NCBI GenBank assembly: GCA_026707225.1
Contig: JAPOXG010000098.1
Location: 37,082-101,081 of the forward strand
Reading direction: 5' to 3'
Length of the DNA: 64,000 bases
DNA from: Chloroflexota bacterium
Lineage (GTDB): Bacteria; Chloroflexota; Anaerolineae; Aggregatilineales; Phototrophicaceae
Made by a program: the position numbers and the translations under genes
Shown: positions 1-9,000 of the stretch, piece by piece
How the letters are laid out: every line of letters starts with the position of its first letter
Position numbering within the stretch: the stretch's first letter is position 1
Notes under the pieces: model-generated
What the model saw: only the letters and a program-made list of their open reading frames with translations
Told to the model about the DNA's origin: nothing
The model's database searches: none

Positions 1-624
1 GCTGTTGCTCCAGCTGGGCTCGGAATAATCGCATTCGCTGTGGGTGACTTGGGCGAAGTCGCCGGTTTCCAGCTCCAGCACCCAGATCTGCTTGAACTTA
101 TCATGCACCCAGCCGACGCCGTCTTGCTTGTAGCGGAGGCGGCGGACGACTTTGATGGTGGGATTGGGGATGCCGGGCGCCGGGCCGCGGTCGTCGGCGG
201 CGCGCATCGGCGTCCAGCGAACGCCAACGAGTTTCGAGCCGTCGGCAGACCAGTCGAGACCGGACATGGGCATGCCGTTCGTGGGGAAGATCGCTTCGAA
301 ATCGTCATCGATCTCGATGACTCGCAGTGAATCGCCATCGGCATCGCTGTGCGCATAGGCGATGCGACTGCTGTCGCGGCTCCAGGCGATGGACGAAACT
401 TGACAATCGCCGTCGGTCAAGCGGCTGGCGGAATCGGCGCGCAGATCGTGCAAGTAGAGGTGGGTGACGTAACCGTTGGAGGGGCTGTGTGGGCGGCGGA
501 TGGTGTAGGCGATTTGCGATGCGTCGGGGGCGATGGCGATTTCGGCAAGCCAACTGAACTTCATCAAGTCTTCGGGGATGAGCCCGCGGCGGCGGTTGAC
601 GGGTGTGCTGGGGAAATTGTCCAT
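1..624 (-). CDS. S9-family (acylaminoacyl/prolyl oligopeptidase-like) peptidase, N-terminal part, cut by window edge
   Basis: The 208 codons present run off the left edge of the window. The translation starts MDNFPSTPVNRRRGLIPEDL and shows repeated TolB/WD40-like blade signatures: IAIAPDASQIAYTIRR, IAWSRDSSRIAYAHSD and LDWSADGSKLVGVRW. A stretch near the end reads YKQDGVGWVHDKFKQIWVL. This is the N-terminal beta-propeller that gates S9 dipeptidyl/acylaminoacyl peptidases; the alpha/beta-hydrolase catalytic half would lie beyond base 1. The start codon is ATG at 624, preceded by AGGA about 8 bases upstream inside a short palindrome. The M14-type deacylase gene ends 29 bp upstream, so the two may be co-transcribed. 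The family call is solid, but the exact peptidase subtype cannot be determined without the catalytic domain. Confidence 0.72.
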   Translation of the reverse strand, partial: MDNFPSTPVNRRRGLIPEDLMKFSWLAEIAIAPDASQIAYTIRRPHSPSNGYVTHLYLHDLRADSASRLTDGDCQVSSIAWSRDSSRIAYAHSDADGDSLRVIEIDDDFEAIFPTNGMPMSGLDWSADGSKLVGVRWTPMRAADDRGPAPGIPNPTIKVVRRLRYKQDGVGWVHDKFKQIWVLELETGDFAQVTHSECDYSEPSWSNS

Positions 625-643
625 ATTTTACATCCTGTAAAAT
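625..643 (-). promoter_or_regulatory. Perfect AT-rich inverted repeat enclosing the Shine-Dalgarno of the S9 peptidase
   Basis: ATTTTACA-N3-TGTAAAAT lies directly against the start codon at 624. Read on the minus strand, the three-base spacer plus flanking A supplies the AGGA that would serve as ribosome-binding site. It may be a DNA operator or a weak mRNA hairpin controlling translation. Function is unproven. Confidence 0.35.
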
Positions 644-653
644 CTGTTTTCGG

Positions 654-1652
654 TTATGGGATCAGGTTCGTGACCCTCTCCTCGACGACGCCGAAGAAGC
701 AGCACCAGTGCCCCTCAATGACCGAGGGGCGGGCGCGCATGCCAAAGACGAGGCCAGCCTGTGGCGCGCGCACTTCGCCGATGACATCGCCATAGAGATC
801 ATGGATTTGACCGATGAGAGTACCGGCCGGGAGTTCGGTTTCAAAGGGCAGATCGGCGGCGCCCACGTACATGCCGGTGGCCGGCGCCAGCAGCGGTATC
901 TGATAGCCCATACGCCAGGCGCTTTCGTATTGCGCCTCGCCACTGATCATGTTGTAGTGGCGCATGACGTTGAGGTAGCCGGCCGCGAGATCATCGGCGA
1001 TGGCGTGGAAGTCGCTGGTGAGCGTGCGGCAATTCCCGCCGAGCTCGACGGTGATGCCGCCTTTGCCCAACGCGCCCATTTGGGAGCTGGGGTTGTTGCC
1101 GCCGGTGCCGCTGCGGAAGACCAGACTCCAGCCAGGACCCATGGCGGCCGCCAGCTCGAGACTTGGCGGGTTGTCGGAGGCGAAAATCATGTGCGCCAGA
1201 TAGGAGTGTTCGCCGCCCGAGTGAATGTTGATCTGTAGATCGCAGTTATCCTTCATAGCCAGCCAGTGAGACCAGGCGACGCGATCGGTGGGGTAGCCAT
1301 CGGGCTTGCCCGGATAAAGGCGGTTCATGTCGTAAGCGAAGCTGTCGAGCGGGTCGCCCCGCGTGCCGGCGATGAAGGCGCTGACGTTCATCACGGGTAC
1401 GGCGACGACCGTGCCGCGCAATTCGCTGACGTCTAGCTGCGCCAGCGCTTTGAAGATGGAGAAGGGGCCTTCCGGTTCGTCGCCGTGGGTGGCGCCATTG
1501 AGCCATAGGACCGGTCCCTCTTCGACGCCGCGATAAACGATGATGGGGATCTCGCGCGGACGCCCGTACATATCGCCCATGATGGGGATGCCGCCGCGGA
1601 CGACTTCGCCGGGCTTCGCCATTGCTGTGCCGATGGTGATGGATTCAGGCAT
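654..1652 (-). CDS. Succinylglutamate desuccinylase/aspartoacylase (M14) family deacylase
   Basis: This is a zinc-dependent hydrolase of the AstE/AspA branch of the M14 carboxypeptidase clan, which usually removes an acyl group from an amide-linked amino acid. The motif GATHGDEPEG supplies the first two zinc ligands (His56, Glu59). MNRLYPG supplies the substrate-binding Asn-Arg pair, and INIHSGG at about residue 144 supplies the third zinc ligand. The C-terminal part (PLLAPATGMYV to EVRAPQAGLVFG) is the usual beta-rich lid domain. An ATG at 1667 is in frame, but the ATG at 1652 has GAAGAG 7 bases upstream, so 1652 is preferred (332 aa, typical length). The substrate is unknown. It sits between an Ldh2-type dehydrogenase and a peptidase, which suggests small-molecule amide catabolism. 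Confidence 0.8.
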   Translation of the reverse strand: MPESITIGTAMAKPGEVVRGGIPIMGDMYGRPREIPIIVYRGVEEGPVLWLNGATHGDEPEGPFSIFKALAQLDVSELRGTVVAVPVMNVSAFIAGTRGDPLDSFAYDMNRLYPGKPDGYPTDRVAWSHWLAMKDNCDLQINIHSGGEHSYLAHMIFASDNPPSLELAAAMGPGWSLVFRSGTGGNNPSSQMGALGKGGITVELGGNCRTLTSDFHAIADDLAAGYLNVMRHYNMISGEAQYESAWRMGYQIPLLAPATGMYVGAADLPFETELPAGTLIGQIHDLYGDVIGEVRAPQAGLVFGMRARPSVIEGHWCCFFGVVEERVTNLIP

Positions 1653-1850
1653 ATGTATTCTCTTCATTTATGACCGGCCGATGCGACCAGGCTGACATCG
1701 CGTAAAGGTACTGCGGGATTTTACCCTATCCCCGCGCCACTTTTCCAATAAATCCGGGAATGGAAGCGGAAATGCCCTGTACCCGCATGAAATCGGCTGC
1801 TTTTCAGTGGATCAAGCCCAGGCTACTCTTCGCCTTTACGCAGCTTTGGC

Positions 1851-1865
1851 TGATACTAGGTATCA
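1851..1865. promoter_or_regulatory. Perfect dyad TGATAC-N3-GTATCA upstream of the M14 deacylase gene
   Basis: This 15-bp perfect inverted repeat lies in the 233-bp gap between the Ldh2-type gene and the deacylase start. Its position fits an operator for the downstream minus-strand genes. No poly-T run follows it, so it does not look like a terminator. No regulator is identified. Confidence 0.25.
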
Positions 1866-1885
1866 ATTGCAGGAGAATGCATGCC

Positions 1886-2953
1886 TCACAAGGTGAAGGC
1901 GACGCCGATATCGGCAGCCAACTCTCTCAATTGAGCGACGGTTTCGCGCGAGACGGGGATGCCACGTTCTTGGCGTTCGCTCATGCGGCGGAATTCGACC
2001 TCGCCCGGCAGCATGACGGGGCGCGCGGCATCGATAGGCTCAGCGCCTTTGACCTGCGCGACCAATTCAGCTAGCCGCCGGTCGAAATCGTCTGCGGGCA
2101 TCAGCGCGGCCGGATCGATCGCGATCATCATGTGGCCGACATCGAAGTTTTGATCATCTTGAAAGACATCGAGCCCGAAGAGCGCGCCGGTCATCACACC
2201 GGCGATCACATCGGTGAAGAGGCTCAAGCCATAACCCTTGTATTCGCCGATGGGCAAAAGCGGCCCGGTCATTGCCGCTGCCGGATCGGTGGTGGTTTCG
2301 CCCGCCGGCGTCAGCGCCCAGTTATCGGGCATGGGGCGGTTCTCGCGTTCATACCAGCGCATCATGCCTTTGCCGGACATGGTCAGCGCCATATCCAGGA
2401 CGATTGCGTGGTTGTCGCTGCGGGGTATGGCGATGCCCCAGGGGTTGGTGCCGAGCACGACTTTCGCCGAACCCCAGGGCGCCATTTCGGCGGCGGCGTT
2501 GGTGCATGACCAGCCGATGAGTCCTTGCTTGGCGGCGGTCAAGGCGTGGTAGCCGGCAATGCCGAAGTGGTTGCTATGGCGGACGCCGACCATGGCAATG
2601 CCTGAGGTCTTGGCTTTTTCGACGGCGCGGGTCATGGCGCGGTGGGCGGCGACATAGCCAAAGCCCTTGGCCGCGTCGAGCAGGGCGTAGGCGGGCGCGT
2701 CGACGAGCCAGTTCATGGGCGCGTCGGGCAGGATGCCGCCATTCTTGACGCGCCGCGTATAACGGAAGAGCTTTTCCAAGCCTTGACCCTGACCGGGATG
2801 CCACCACTGCGAGGCCGTCATCAAGCCGTCGCTGATGATTTCGGCTTCGTCCGCGGTCGCGCCTAAGCCGCGCATGTAAGCGACAGCGAAGGACCTCAGC
2901 GCCTCCAGAGAATAAAGATTGACCAGCGATGCGTCTTGCACTTCGTATGCCAT
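1886..2953 (-). CDS. Malate/L-lactate/ureidoglycolate dehydrogenase family (Ldh2) oxidoreductase
   Basis: This 355-residue NAD(P)-dependent 2-hydroxyacid dehydrogenase has the non-Rossmann Ldh2/MDH2 fold. Family signatures include GVRHSNHFGIAGYHA (residues 123-137, containing the conserved HFG), WGSAKVVLGTNPWGIAIP, and the glycine-rich LPIGEYKGYGLSLFTDVIAG. The usual N-terminal DSHG motif is replaced by WWHPGQG, so substrate preference may be unusual. The reading frame stays open upstream to 3502, but that part is the shadow of the SDR gene. The real start is the ATG at 2953, 11 bp after the SDR stop. It probably shares an operon with that SDR, which would suit successive oxidation or reduction of a hydroxy or keto acid. 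Confidence 0.85.
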   Translation of the reverse strand: MAYEVQDASLVNLYSLEALRSFAVAYMRGLGATADEAEIISDGLMTASQWWHPGQGQGLEKLFRYTRRVKNGGILPDAPMNWLVDAPAYALLDAAKGFGYVAAHRAMTRAVEKAKTSGIAMVGVRHSNHFGIAGYHALTAAKQGLIGWSCTNAAAEMAPWGSAKVVLGTNPWGIAIPRSDNHAIVLDMALTMSGKGMMRWYERENRPMPDNWALTPAGETTTDPAAAMTGPLLPIGEYKGYGLSLFTDVIAGVMTGALFGLDVFQDDQNFDVGHMMIAIDPAALMPADDFDRRLAELVAQVKGAEPIDAARPVMLPGEVEFRRMSERQERGIPVSRETVAQLRELAADIGVAFTL

Positions 2954-2964
2954 AGGACCTGACC

Positions 2965-3687
2965 TTACATAAAGGGATAAGCCAGCGGGTTGAGCACCGC
3001 TTCGTTGACCACAAACTCGGGCGGGCTCGTCACCAGATGCGCGATCAGGTCCGCGACAACGTCGGGGTCCATGCTTTCGCTGCGAGGCAACTCGCCGATG
3101 GGCGCGCCGCGCCAACCGGTGTCCATGCCGCCCGGATAGAGAATTGTGGAGCGGATATTGTGTTCGACGCCCGCTTGAGCGATGGCGTAATTCAAACCGG
3201 TCAAGCCGAACTTTGAGCTGCCGTAGGCTGGGCTGCCGCCGCCGCGCAAACCAGCGCCGCCGGAGATATTGATGACGCAGGCTGATTCGGCGCTGATCAG
3301 ACAATTCCACAAGGCGCGGGTCAAGTAGAAGACGCCGGAGAGGTTGACGCCGATAACCGCGTCCCAGTCGGCAAAGTCGGTTTCTTCGAAACGGCGTGGA
3401 GCGGGTATGCCAGCGTTGTTGATGAGAATGTCGACTGCGCCGAAGGTTTCCTGGATCTTGGCGGCGGTGGCTTTCACACTTTCCGCGTTGGAGACATCGC
3501 ATGGATACGAGGTCGCTTCGCCACCGCTGGCGCGAATGGTATCGGCCGCCTTCGCGAGTGGACCGGGCCGGCGCGCGATCAAGGCTGTTTGGGCGCCGAG
3601 AGCGGCGAGCTTGATCGCCACGGACCGCCCCAAGCCGTGGCTGGCGCCGGTGATGACGGCGACTTTACTGTTCAGGTTCTTGTCCAT
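2965..3687 (-). CDS. Short-chain dehydrogenase/reductase
   Basis: This is a classical 240-residue SDR. The cofactor motif TGASHGLG is at residues 13-20, NNAG at 90-93, the catalytic Ser at about 142, and the YxxxK pair (Tyr155, Lys159) lies in AYGSSKFG. The Arg-rich segment after beta2 (ALIARRPG) favours NADP(H). It is followed 11 bp later by the Ldh2-type gene and preceded by the large membrane-protein gene, whose stop is 28 bp upstream. All could be on one long minus-strand transcript. The substrate cannot be deduced. Confidence 0.88.
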   Translation of the reverse strand: MDKNLNSKVAVITGASHGLGRSVAIKLAALGAQTALIARRPGPLAKAADTIRASGGEATSYPCDVSNAESVKATAAKIQETFGAVDILINNAGIPAPRRFEETDFADWDAVIGVNLSGVFYLTRALWNCLISAESACVINISGGAGLRGGGSPAYGSSKFGLTGLNYAIAQAGVEHNIRSTILYPGGMDTGWRGAPIGELPRSESMDPDVVADLIAHLVTSPPEFVVNEAVLNPLAYPFM

Positions 3688-3715
3688 CGTTCAACTCGTC
3701 TTTCTTAAAGCGTCG

Positions 3716-6205
3716 TCATTTCAAGGTAATAGTCGTTATCGTTAATTCGCGTTCAAATCTTTCGCCGGTTTTGCTCACCATACCGGATACACTTCGCCTA
3801 GTCTCATAATTGTATACAATAAGTTTGACCGCGTATTCACCTGGCTCCAAGTCAGAAACATCAACAAGGTAGCGCTCAAGCGACGCGTCGCCGATAGTTG
3901 CGTCGTGCCCCAGGACCTTGGCGCCGGCAGCGTCAAATATCTGCAGCGAGACCGAATGTGGCTCGCTAGGCAAGCTGCTCCACATGAGCTGAATCTCCAG
4001 GAAGTCTCGCGTTATTTTAACCAAGGCGTTAGCAAGGCTGGCGCCGTTATCATAGTCCACATGAAGCGCTTGACCAGAGTCAACCAGGGCGCAAGAGAAA
4101 TCACGACTGAGATAAACCTCAATGACGTCGCCGTCTTGATGCTCTTCCCGCAGGCAGAGATTGAATTGTTCGAAAGTCAATTGGCTGGGCAGCGTTGCGG
4201 ATTCCAAGTCGCGAAGACTGTAGATTAGGTAAATCACTTGATTGTCTCGCGCGAAAGACTCCAAATCCGGGGTGCTCATTCCAGCGTTTTGAATCCTCAA
4301 CTCGCCGCCATCCAGGTAGAGATGAACCAGGCTCCGCCAATCGGAGAATAGCGACGCGAGGTAGGCAAAGAGGTCTTCGTCGATGCTTTCGCTTGGGTGA
4401 AAACTTATGATTGAAGACCGGCGGCCGGGAAAAGCCGACGGCGACTCGGCGAAGTGTCTAAACGGGGCAAGTTCGATGTGGCTGGATTCGCAACTCAGGC
4501 GAAGATCGGGCAGTCTAAAGACGCTGACCAATCCATTGTCAAAGGATACTGGCACGTTTCTGAAGCTATGGTTAATGAATTGATCGCCATAGAGCCAGTT
4601 ATGCACGACGACATGGGTGAAGCCGGCATCCAGCAGTCTGTCGAGCGCGGTCAGGAAGGTCCGCTCATTGTGGGGCAGGCAATGGACGCTGCGGCTGTTA
4701 TTCCAGCGACTAAGCAACAGGTTGCGGCGAATGTATGGCGTAGCGAATCTTGGTCGGCGATTGGCGAATCCGAAGGCATGCGGCCGATCTGTCAGAGTTT
4801 GCAGGTAGAGGAAATAGCGGGGATTCTCGATGTCTAGCGGCAAGTTTATTAGATTAATTGGGCTTTCCGCTTCGGTCCCTAACCAGTCGATATATGCTGT
4901 TTTGCTATCCTCAAGAATTTGACCGTAACGAGGCACGTAGAATTCGCAGGCTACGATGAAGGCGGATGCCAGCGCGAGCGCGGCGCGCAGCCGAGCTGGT
5001 TGCGGCCCCAGAAGCCGCGCCAGCCCGAAGGAGGACAGCAGCGCCAGCGGCAGAACCGCGCCGACTTGGTAATACTCCTGAATGCCTATGTGCGCGAACA
5101 GTGAGGGAAACCATTCGCTCAAAACGCGCTCGGGCATAACGACGTCGGTATAGGCGGCGCCGTTAATCGTTAGATAATCTCCGAGCCTCATCAAGGCAAA
5201 AAACACCAGGGTCACGACCCATGGCGCCAGCCGCCGCCTGTAGGGCTTGTGCAAGATGGCGCAGCCGATGAAGAACAGGTTGATGTATCCCAGGTACGCT
5301 CTCTTGTGCGTTGAGTCGGGCGGGACATTGAACAGGGCATGCAAGAATTCACCGGAAAAGGGATTGGGTGAAAGGACGAAGAAGTCCAGAACATCGTTGC
5401 TTCGTAGACGGTCTTGATAATATTCCGATCCCGCCTGGAAGCCTGGCGCATCGGCGACGATGGGATAGATGCGCAGTACGCTTATCGAAGCGCAAATGAC
5501 GACCATGAGCAGCAGATGACGCCAAAAGGCGGGCTGCCGCCAACGAGACAGTGCCAGATAGACGGCAACTATGCTGGCGGTGAAGAAGATGAATACAAAG
5601 ACGTACAGGCTGATGAAGGCGGTCATGCCAGCGAAAAAGCCTGCCAGCGCCGTGAATCGCCAGCGGCTTTCCTTAATTGCGCGGCAAAGAAAATAGACTG
5701 TTAATGGCAGTGTCCCAACCAGTATGAGGTCAGGCGAAGTACTTCCGTGGGGAAAGGGCACACTGACGGCCGCAACGACAGCGCCGAACAGCGCTATCCA
5801 TTTGTCATCTATGAAATGATTAATCAATGCGTATGTGCAAAAGGCGTTAAAACAGAGTATCAGGAGAAAGAGCAGATTGTAGGCGCTATCGGCCGGCATC
5901 ACCTTTTCCAGCATGAGCAAGAGCGCAGCGTGGGGATACACAATTTGCTGCCATGCAAGCGAAACGCCATCGGGATGAAATAGGGAATCGGTGTAATAAA
6001 GTTCGACTTGCCCGGCGAGTACCCGCTCGAGATGCCAAGCATCCCAGAATCTTAGCCACTTGTCCCGTTGTTCGACATGCAGCCAGAACTCGTCTCCGTC
6101 AAAGATTCGGGCGAAGGTTGGCCAAGTCATGGCGATGACGACCAGCGGCACAATCAGCAAGATATGCGCATGATTGCGTAGCGATTTGGCGATAAGAGCG
6201 CGCAT
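3716..6205 (-). CDS. Large polytopic membrane protein, GT-C glycosyltransferase-like (paralogue 1 of tandem pair)
   Basis: The 829-residue protein has about ten or more hydrophobic segments in its first ~420 residues, followed by a long hydrophilic region. The first extracytoplasmic loop carries FDGDEFWLH (35-43) and WDAWH (54-58). An acidic pair in loop 1 is the usual position of the GT-C catalytic acid, so a polyprenyl-phosphate-sugar-dependent glycosyltransferase is a reasonable guess. The C-terminal ~100 residues (SVSLQIFDAAGAKVLG to LEPGEYAVKLIVYN) look like a beta-sandwich. It is closely similar over its full length to the next upstream gene (6234-8750), and the gap between them is 28 bp. 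No exact family is recognised; YfhO-like proteins are an alternative. A GAGAGGAT ribosome site precedes the ATG at a somewhat long spacing. Confidence 0.6.
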   Translation of the reverse strand: MRALIAKSLRNHAHILLIVPLVVIAMTWPTFARIFDGDEFWLHVEQRDKWLRFWDAWHLERVLAGQVELYYTDSLFHPDGVSLAWQQIVYPHAALLLMLEKVMPADSAYNLLFLLILCFNAFCTYALINHFIDDKWIALFGAVVAAVSVPFPHGSTSPDLILVGTLPLTVYFLCRAIKESRWRFTALAGFFAGMTAFISLYVFVFIFFTASIVAVYLALSRWRQPAFWRHLLLMVVICASISVLRIYPIVADAPGFQAGSEYYQDRLRSNDVLDFFVLSPNPFSGEFLHALFNVPPDSTHKRAYLGYINLFFIGCAILHKPYRRRLAPWVVTLVFFALMRLGDYLTINGAAYTDVVMPERVLSEWFPSLFAHIGIQEYYQVGAVLPLALLSSFGLARLLGPQPARLRAALALASAFIVACEFYVPRYGQILEDSKTAYIDWLGTEAESPINLINLPLDIENPRYFLYLQTLTDRPHAFGFANRRPRFATPYIRRNLLLSRWNNSRSVHCLPHNERTFLTALDRLLDAGFTHVVVHNWLYGDQFINHSFRNVPVSFDNGLVSVFRLPDLRLSCESSHIELAPFRHFAESPSAFPGRRSSIISFHPSESIDEDLFAYLASLFSDWRSLVHLYLDGGELRIQNAGMSTPDLESFARDNQVIYLIYSLRDLESATLPSQLTFEQFNLCLREEHQDGDVIEVYLSRDFSCALVDSGQALHVDYDNGASLANALVKITRDFLEIQLMWSSLPSEPHSVSLQIFDAAGAKVLGHDATIGDASLERYLVDVSDLEPGEYAVKLIVYNYETRRSVSGMVSKTGERFERELTITTITLK

Positions 6206-6233
6206 CCGACGCCTGTTTATCCTCTCAAGAATC

Positions 6234-8750
6234 TCAAGACCGATCTATTGTCGCGATTTCCAGTTCGCGTTCAAATCTTGCGCCTGAATCTGAAACCACT
6301 CCAGGTACGCTGATACGCGTATTGAAATTGTACACAATCAGCTTGACCACATAATTGCCCGCCGGCAAGGATGAAATGTCCACGCGATGACGGCCAAGCG
6401 ATCCGTAGCCGATGGTCGAGTCTTGACCAAGCACCTTGACGCCGGCGTCATCAAACACTTGCAGCGAGATCGAGTGAGGTTCGCTGGGCAAGTTGCTCCA
6501 CATGAGTTGAACGTCCAGGAAGTCTGGCGTGACCTCCAGCAAGGCGTTTACAAGGCGGGCGCCGTTATCATAGTCCACTTGAAGCGGCTCACTGCCTGCA
6601 ACCAGCTCGCAAGAGAACTCTCGAAGGAGATAATGCTCAATCACGGAGCCGTCTTCGCGCGCATCGCGATGGCAGAGCTCGAATCCATCAAATGGCAGAT
6701 GAGAGCGCAAAGATTCGGCGTCATTTTCGCGATTATTGTACAAGAGGAAGATCACCTGATTGTCCTGCGCGAATTCGCTCATATTGTCATAGCTCGTTCC
6801 GGCGCTCTGAATCACTGGTTCATCGTCTTCCATGTGCAGATGCAGCAGGCTCCGCCAATCGGAGAAGAGCGAGGCGAGGTAGGTGAAGAGGTCTTCGTCA
6901 ATGCTTTCGCTGGGGTGAAAACTAAGGATTGAAGATCGGAGGCCGGGAATGGCCGATTGCGATGTCGCGAAGTGCCTAAACGGGGTAAGCTCGATGTGGC
7001 TGGTATCGCAACTCCTGCGAAGATCGCGCAGTCGGTAGACGCTGACCGAGCCATTATCATAAGCCGCAATCACATTTCTGAAGCTATGAATGATGAACTG
7101 ATCGCCATAGTGCCAATTGTGTACGACGACATGGGTGAAGCCATCAGCTAAAAGCTGCTCCAACGCCGACGCGTAGTCGCGCTCATTATGCGGCAAGCAA
7201 TGGGGACTTCGGCTGCTGTTCCAGGCTGTGAGAATCGCGTTGTTCCTAATGTAGGCGCGCGGTCCGTCTGGAAGACGATTGCTATTTCCGAATGCCGTTG
7301 GATAGTCGTTTAATGTTTGCAAATACCGATAGGTTAGGTTGGAGTTCCACCATGCCCTGGGCAGATTGATGAGCTTGATCTCGCTATCGGACTCCGTTGA
7401 CAACCAGTCGTTATAAGCTGTTTTTTCACGTTCGAGAATCATGCCGGAGGAGGGGGGCTTATAAAACTCTATCACAACGATTGTCACAGACAGAATCACG
7501 ACGGCCACGCGCGCGGGAACTGGCGTCGACCGGACGAGCCGAGACAGACCGAAACATGCAAGAACAGCGAGCGGCAGGATCACACCGTATTGATAGTATT
7601 CCTGAATGTAAATACTCCCGAAGAGCGCCGGGAACCATTCGCTTAGAAAGTGTTCCGGCAGGAGGAAACTTCTATATTCTTGTCCGTTAATCGTGAGAAA
7701 ATGACCCAGCCTCAGAATCGCAAAAATTATCAGAACCGCCAGCCAGGGAGCCAGCCTGCGCCTATGCGGTTTATGGAAAACTGCGCAGAGCAGGAAGAAC
7801 AGATTGATGTAACCCAGGTAGGCCTCATTGGATTTGAAGGGCGATCTGCCATTTATTGAATCAGGCAGGAAGGTGAAGGCTTTGCGAAAAAGATCCCCAA
7901 TGAACGGATTTCCTGTGAGCACGCAACAATCCAATACATCGTTACTTCTTTCGCGGCCACGAGGCATTTCCAAACCTTCCTGCAGAACAGTCGCGTCTAT
8001 AAACATTGGAAAGAAACGAACCGAACTTACCAATATGCAAACGACAAAACAAAGCAGGAGACCGCGCCAGAAAGCCCGCTGTTTCCAATGCGAAAAAGCC
8101 AGGAATATCGCGAATACGCTGAGTGTCATGAGGTTGAAGACAAAGTTATATACGCCGATAAGCGCTGTGACGCCCGCGCATAAGCCGGCCAGCGCCGCAA
8201 TAATCCTGCGGTTTTCCGCAAAATGACGGTGAAAGAAATAGATCGACAAGGGAATGGTCCCGATAATGATGAGATCGGGCACGGTCGATCCAAAGAGAAA
8301 TGGCACGCTTACCGAGACTACAACCGCGCCAAACAGGGCTATCCATTTGTTGCCAATCAGATGCAGAATTAGCGGGTAGGTACAATAGCCGTTGATACAC
8401 AAGATCATTAAGAATAGTAGATTATAGGCGCTATCGGCCGGCAAGAACTTATTGAATACTATGAAGAGGAGCGCATGAGGAAGCGAGTAATGCTCGAAGG
8501 CCAGAGATAGACCCTGGGGATGAAACATTGAGTCCGTGTAGAAGAGTTCGGCTTTCCCCGCGAGAACTTTTTCAATGTGCCAAGCGTCCCATATCCTTCG
8601 CGCAAAATCTGCGTGGCCGGTATGCAGCCAGAATACGTCTCCGTCAAAGATTCTGGCGAAGGTTGGCCAAGTCGTGACGATGACGACCAGCGGCACAATC
8701 AGCAAGACATGCGCATGATTATGTAATCCAGATTTCAAGCGCGCTTGCAC
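6234..8750 (-). CDS. Large polytopic membrane protein, GT-C glycosyltransferase-like (paralogue 2 of tandem pair)
   Basis: This 838-residue protein is collinear with the 829-residue neighbour. It shares NHAHVLLIVPLVVI, FDGDVFWLH (35-43), WDAWH, PADSAYNLLFL, NKWIALFGAV and, near the C terminus, SEPHSISLQVFD and NYVVKLIVYN. The start is GTG at 8750 with a near-perfect AAGGAGG eight bases upstream, so this is likely the first gene of the operon. The topology matches its paralogue: a multispanning N-terminal half and a mixed soluble C-terminal half ending in a beta-sandwich. The two copies have diverged most in the loops after the first motif, which suggests different acceptors or donors. Glycosyltransferase activity is inferred only from the loop-1 acidic motif and topology. 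Confidence 0.6.
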   Translation of the reverse strand: MQARLKSGLHNHAHVLLIVPLVVIVTTWPTFARIFDGDVFWLHTGHADFARRIWDAWHIEKVLAGKAELFYTDSMFHPQGLSLAFEHYSLPHALLFIVFNKFLPADSAYNLLFLMILCINGYCTYPLILHLIGNKWIALFGAVVVSVSVPFLFGSTVPDLIIIGTIPLSIYFFHRHFAENRRIIAALAGLCAGVTALIGVYNFVFNLMTLSVFAIFLAFSHWKQRAFWRGLLLCFVVCILVSSVRFFPMFIDATVLQEGLEMPRGRERSNDVLDCCVLTGNPFIGDLFRKAFTFLPDSINGRSPFKSNEAYLGYINLFFLLCAVFHKPHRRRLAPWLAVLIIFAILRLGHFLTINGQEYRSFLLPEHFLSEWFPALFGSIYIQEYYQYGVILPLAVLACFGLSRLVRSTPVPARVAVVILSVTIVVIEFYKPPSSGMILEREKTAYNDWLSTESDSEIKLINLPRAWWNSNLTYRYLQTLNDYPTAFGNSNRLPDGPRAYIRNNAILTAWNSSRSPHCLPHNERDYASALEQLLADGFTHVVVHNWHYGDQFIIHSFRNVIAAYDNGSVSVYRLRDLRRSCDTSHIELTPFRHFATSQSAIPGLRSSILSFHPSESIDEDLFTYLASLFSDWRSLLHLHMEDDEPVIQSAGTSYDNMSEFAQDNQVIFLLYNNRENDAESLRSHLPFDGFELCHRDAREDGSVIEHYLLREFSCELVAGSEPLQVDYDNGARLVNALLEVTPDFLDVQLMWSNLPSEPHSISLQVFDDAGVKVLGQDSTIGYGSLGRHRVDISSLPAGNYVVKLIVYNFNTRISVPGVVSDSGARFERELEIATIDRS

Positions 8751-9000
8751 GGGTTGACCCTCCTTGGACTATGAGTTGATTGCGCCAATCGGGTTTCTGT
8801 TTGTTCCAATTGCAACCGCAATTCTAGAGCGTAAAGAGGAATTATGTTGAGCAATATTTGGCATTCAGGCGAAGTGAGTTACCATTGCCACAAGTGGCGC
8901 ATTTCCAAGTAGCCGACGCTGCGCGACGGGGGAAATGTTCCAGCAGGGGAATAGCACGCAAGTTCGGATTGCTTTGGCAGAACCGGTCGTCCGAATATCT

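Noticed and set aside
2954..3502. N-terminal extension of the Ldh2 frame
   Set aside because: It is a low-complexity Arg-rich shadow of the SDR gene; the family N terminus begins at MAYEVQDASL.
8751..9000. Short inverted repeats in the gap upstream of the membrane-protein pair
   Set aside because: GCCAC-AA-GTGGC at about 8886 is too short to separate from chance; I see no gene or clear promoter in this 250-bp gap beyond the ribosome site of the GTG at 8750.
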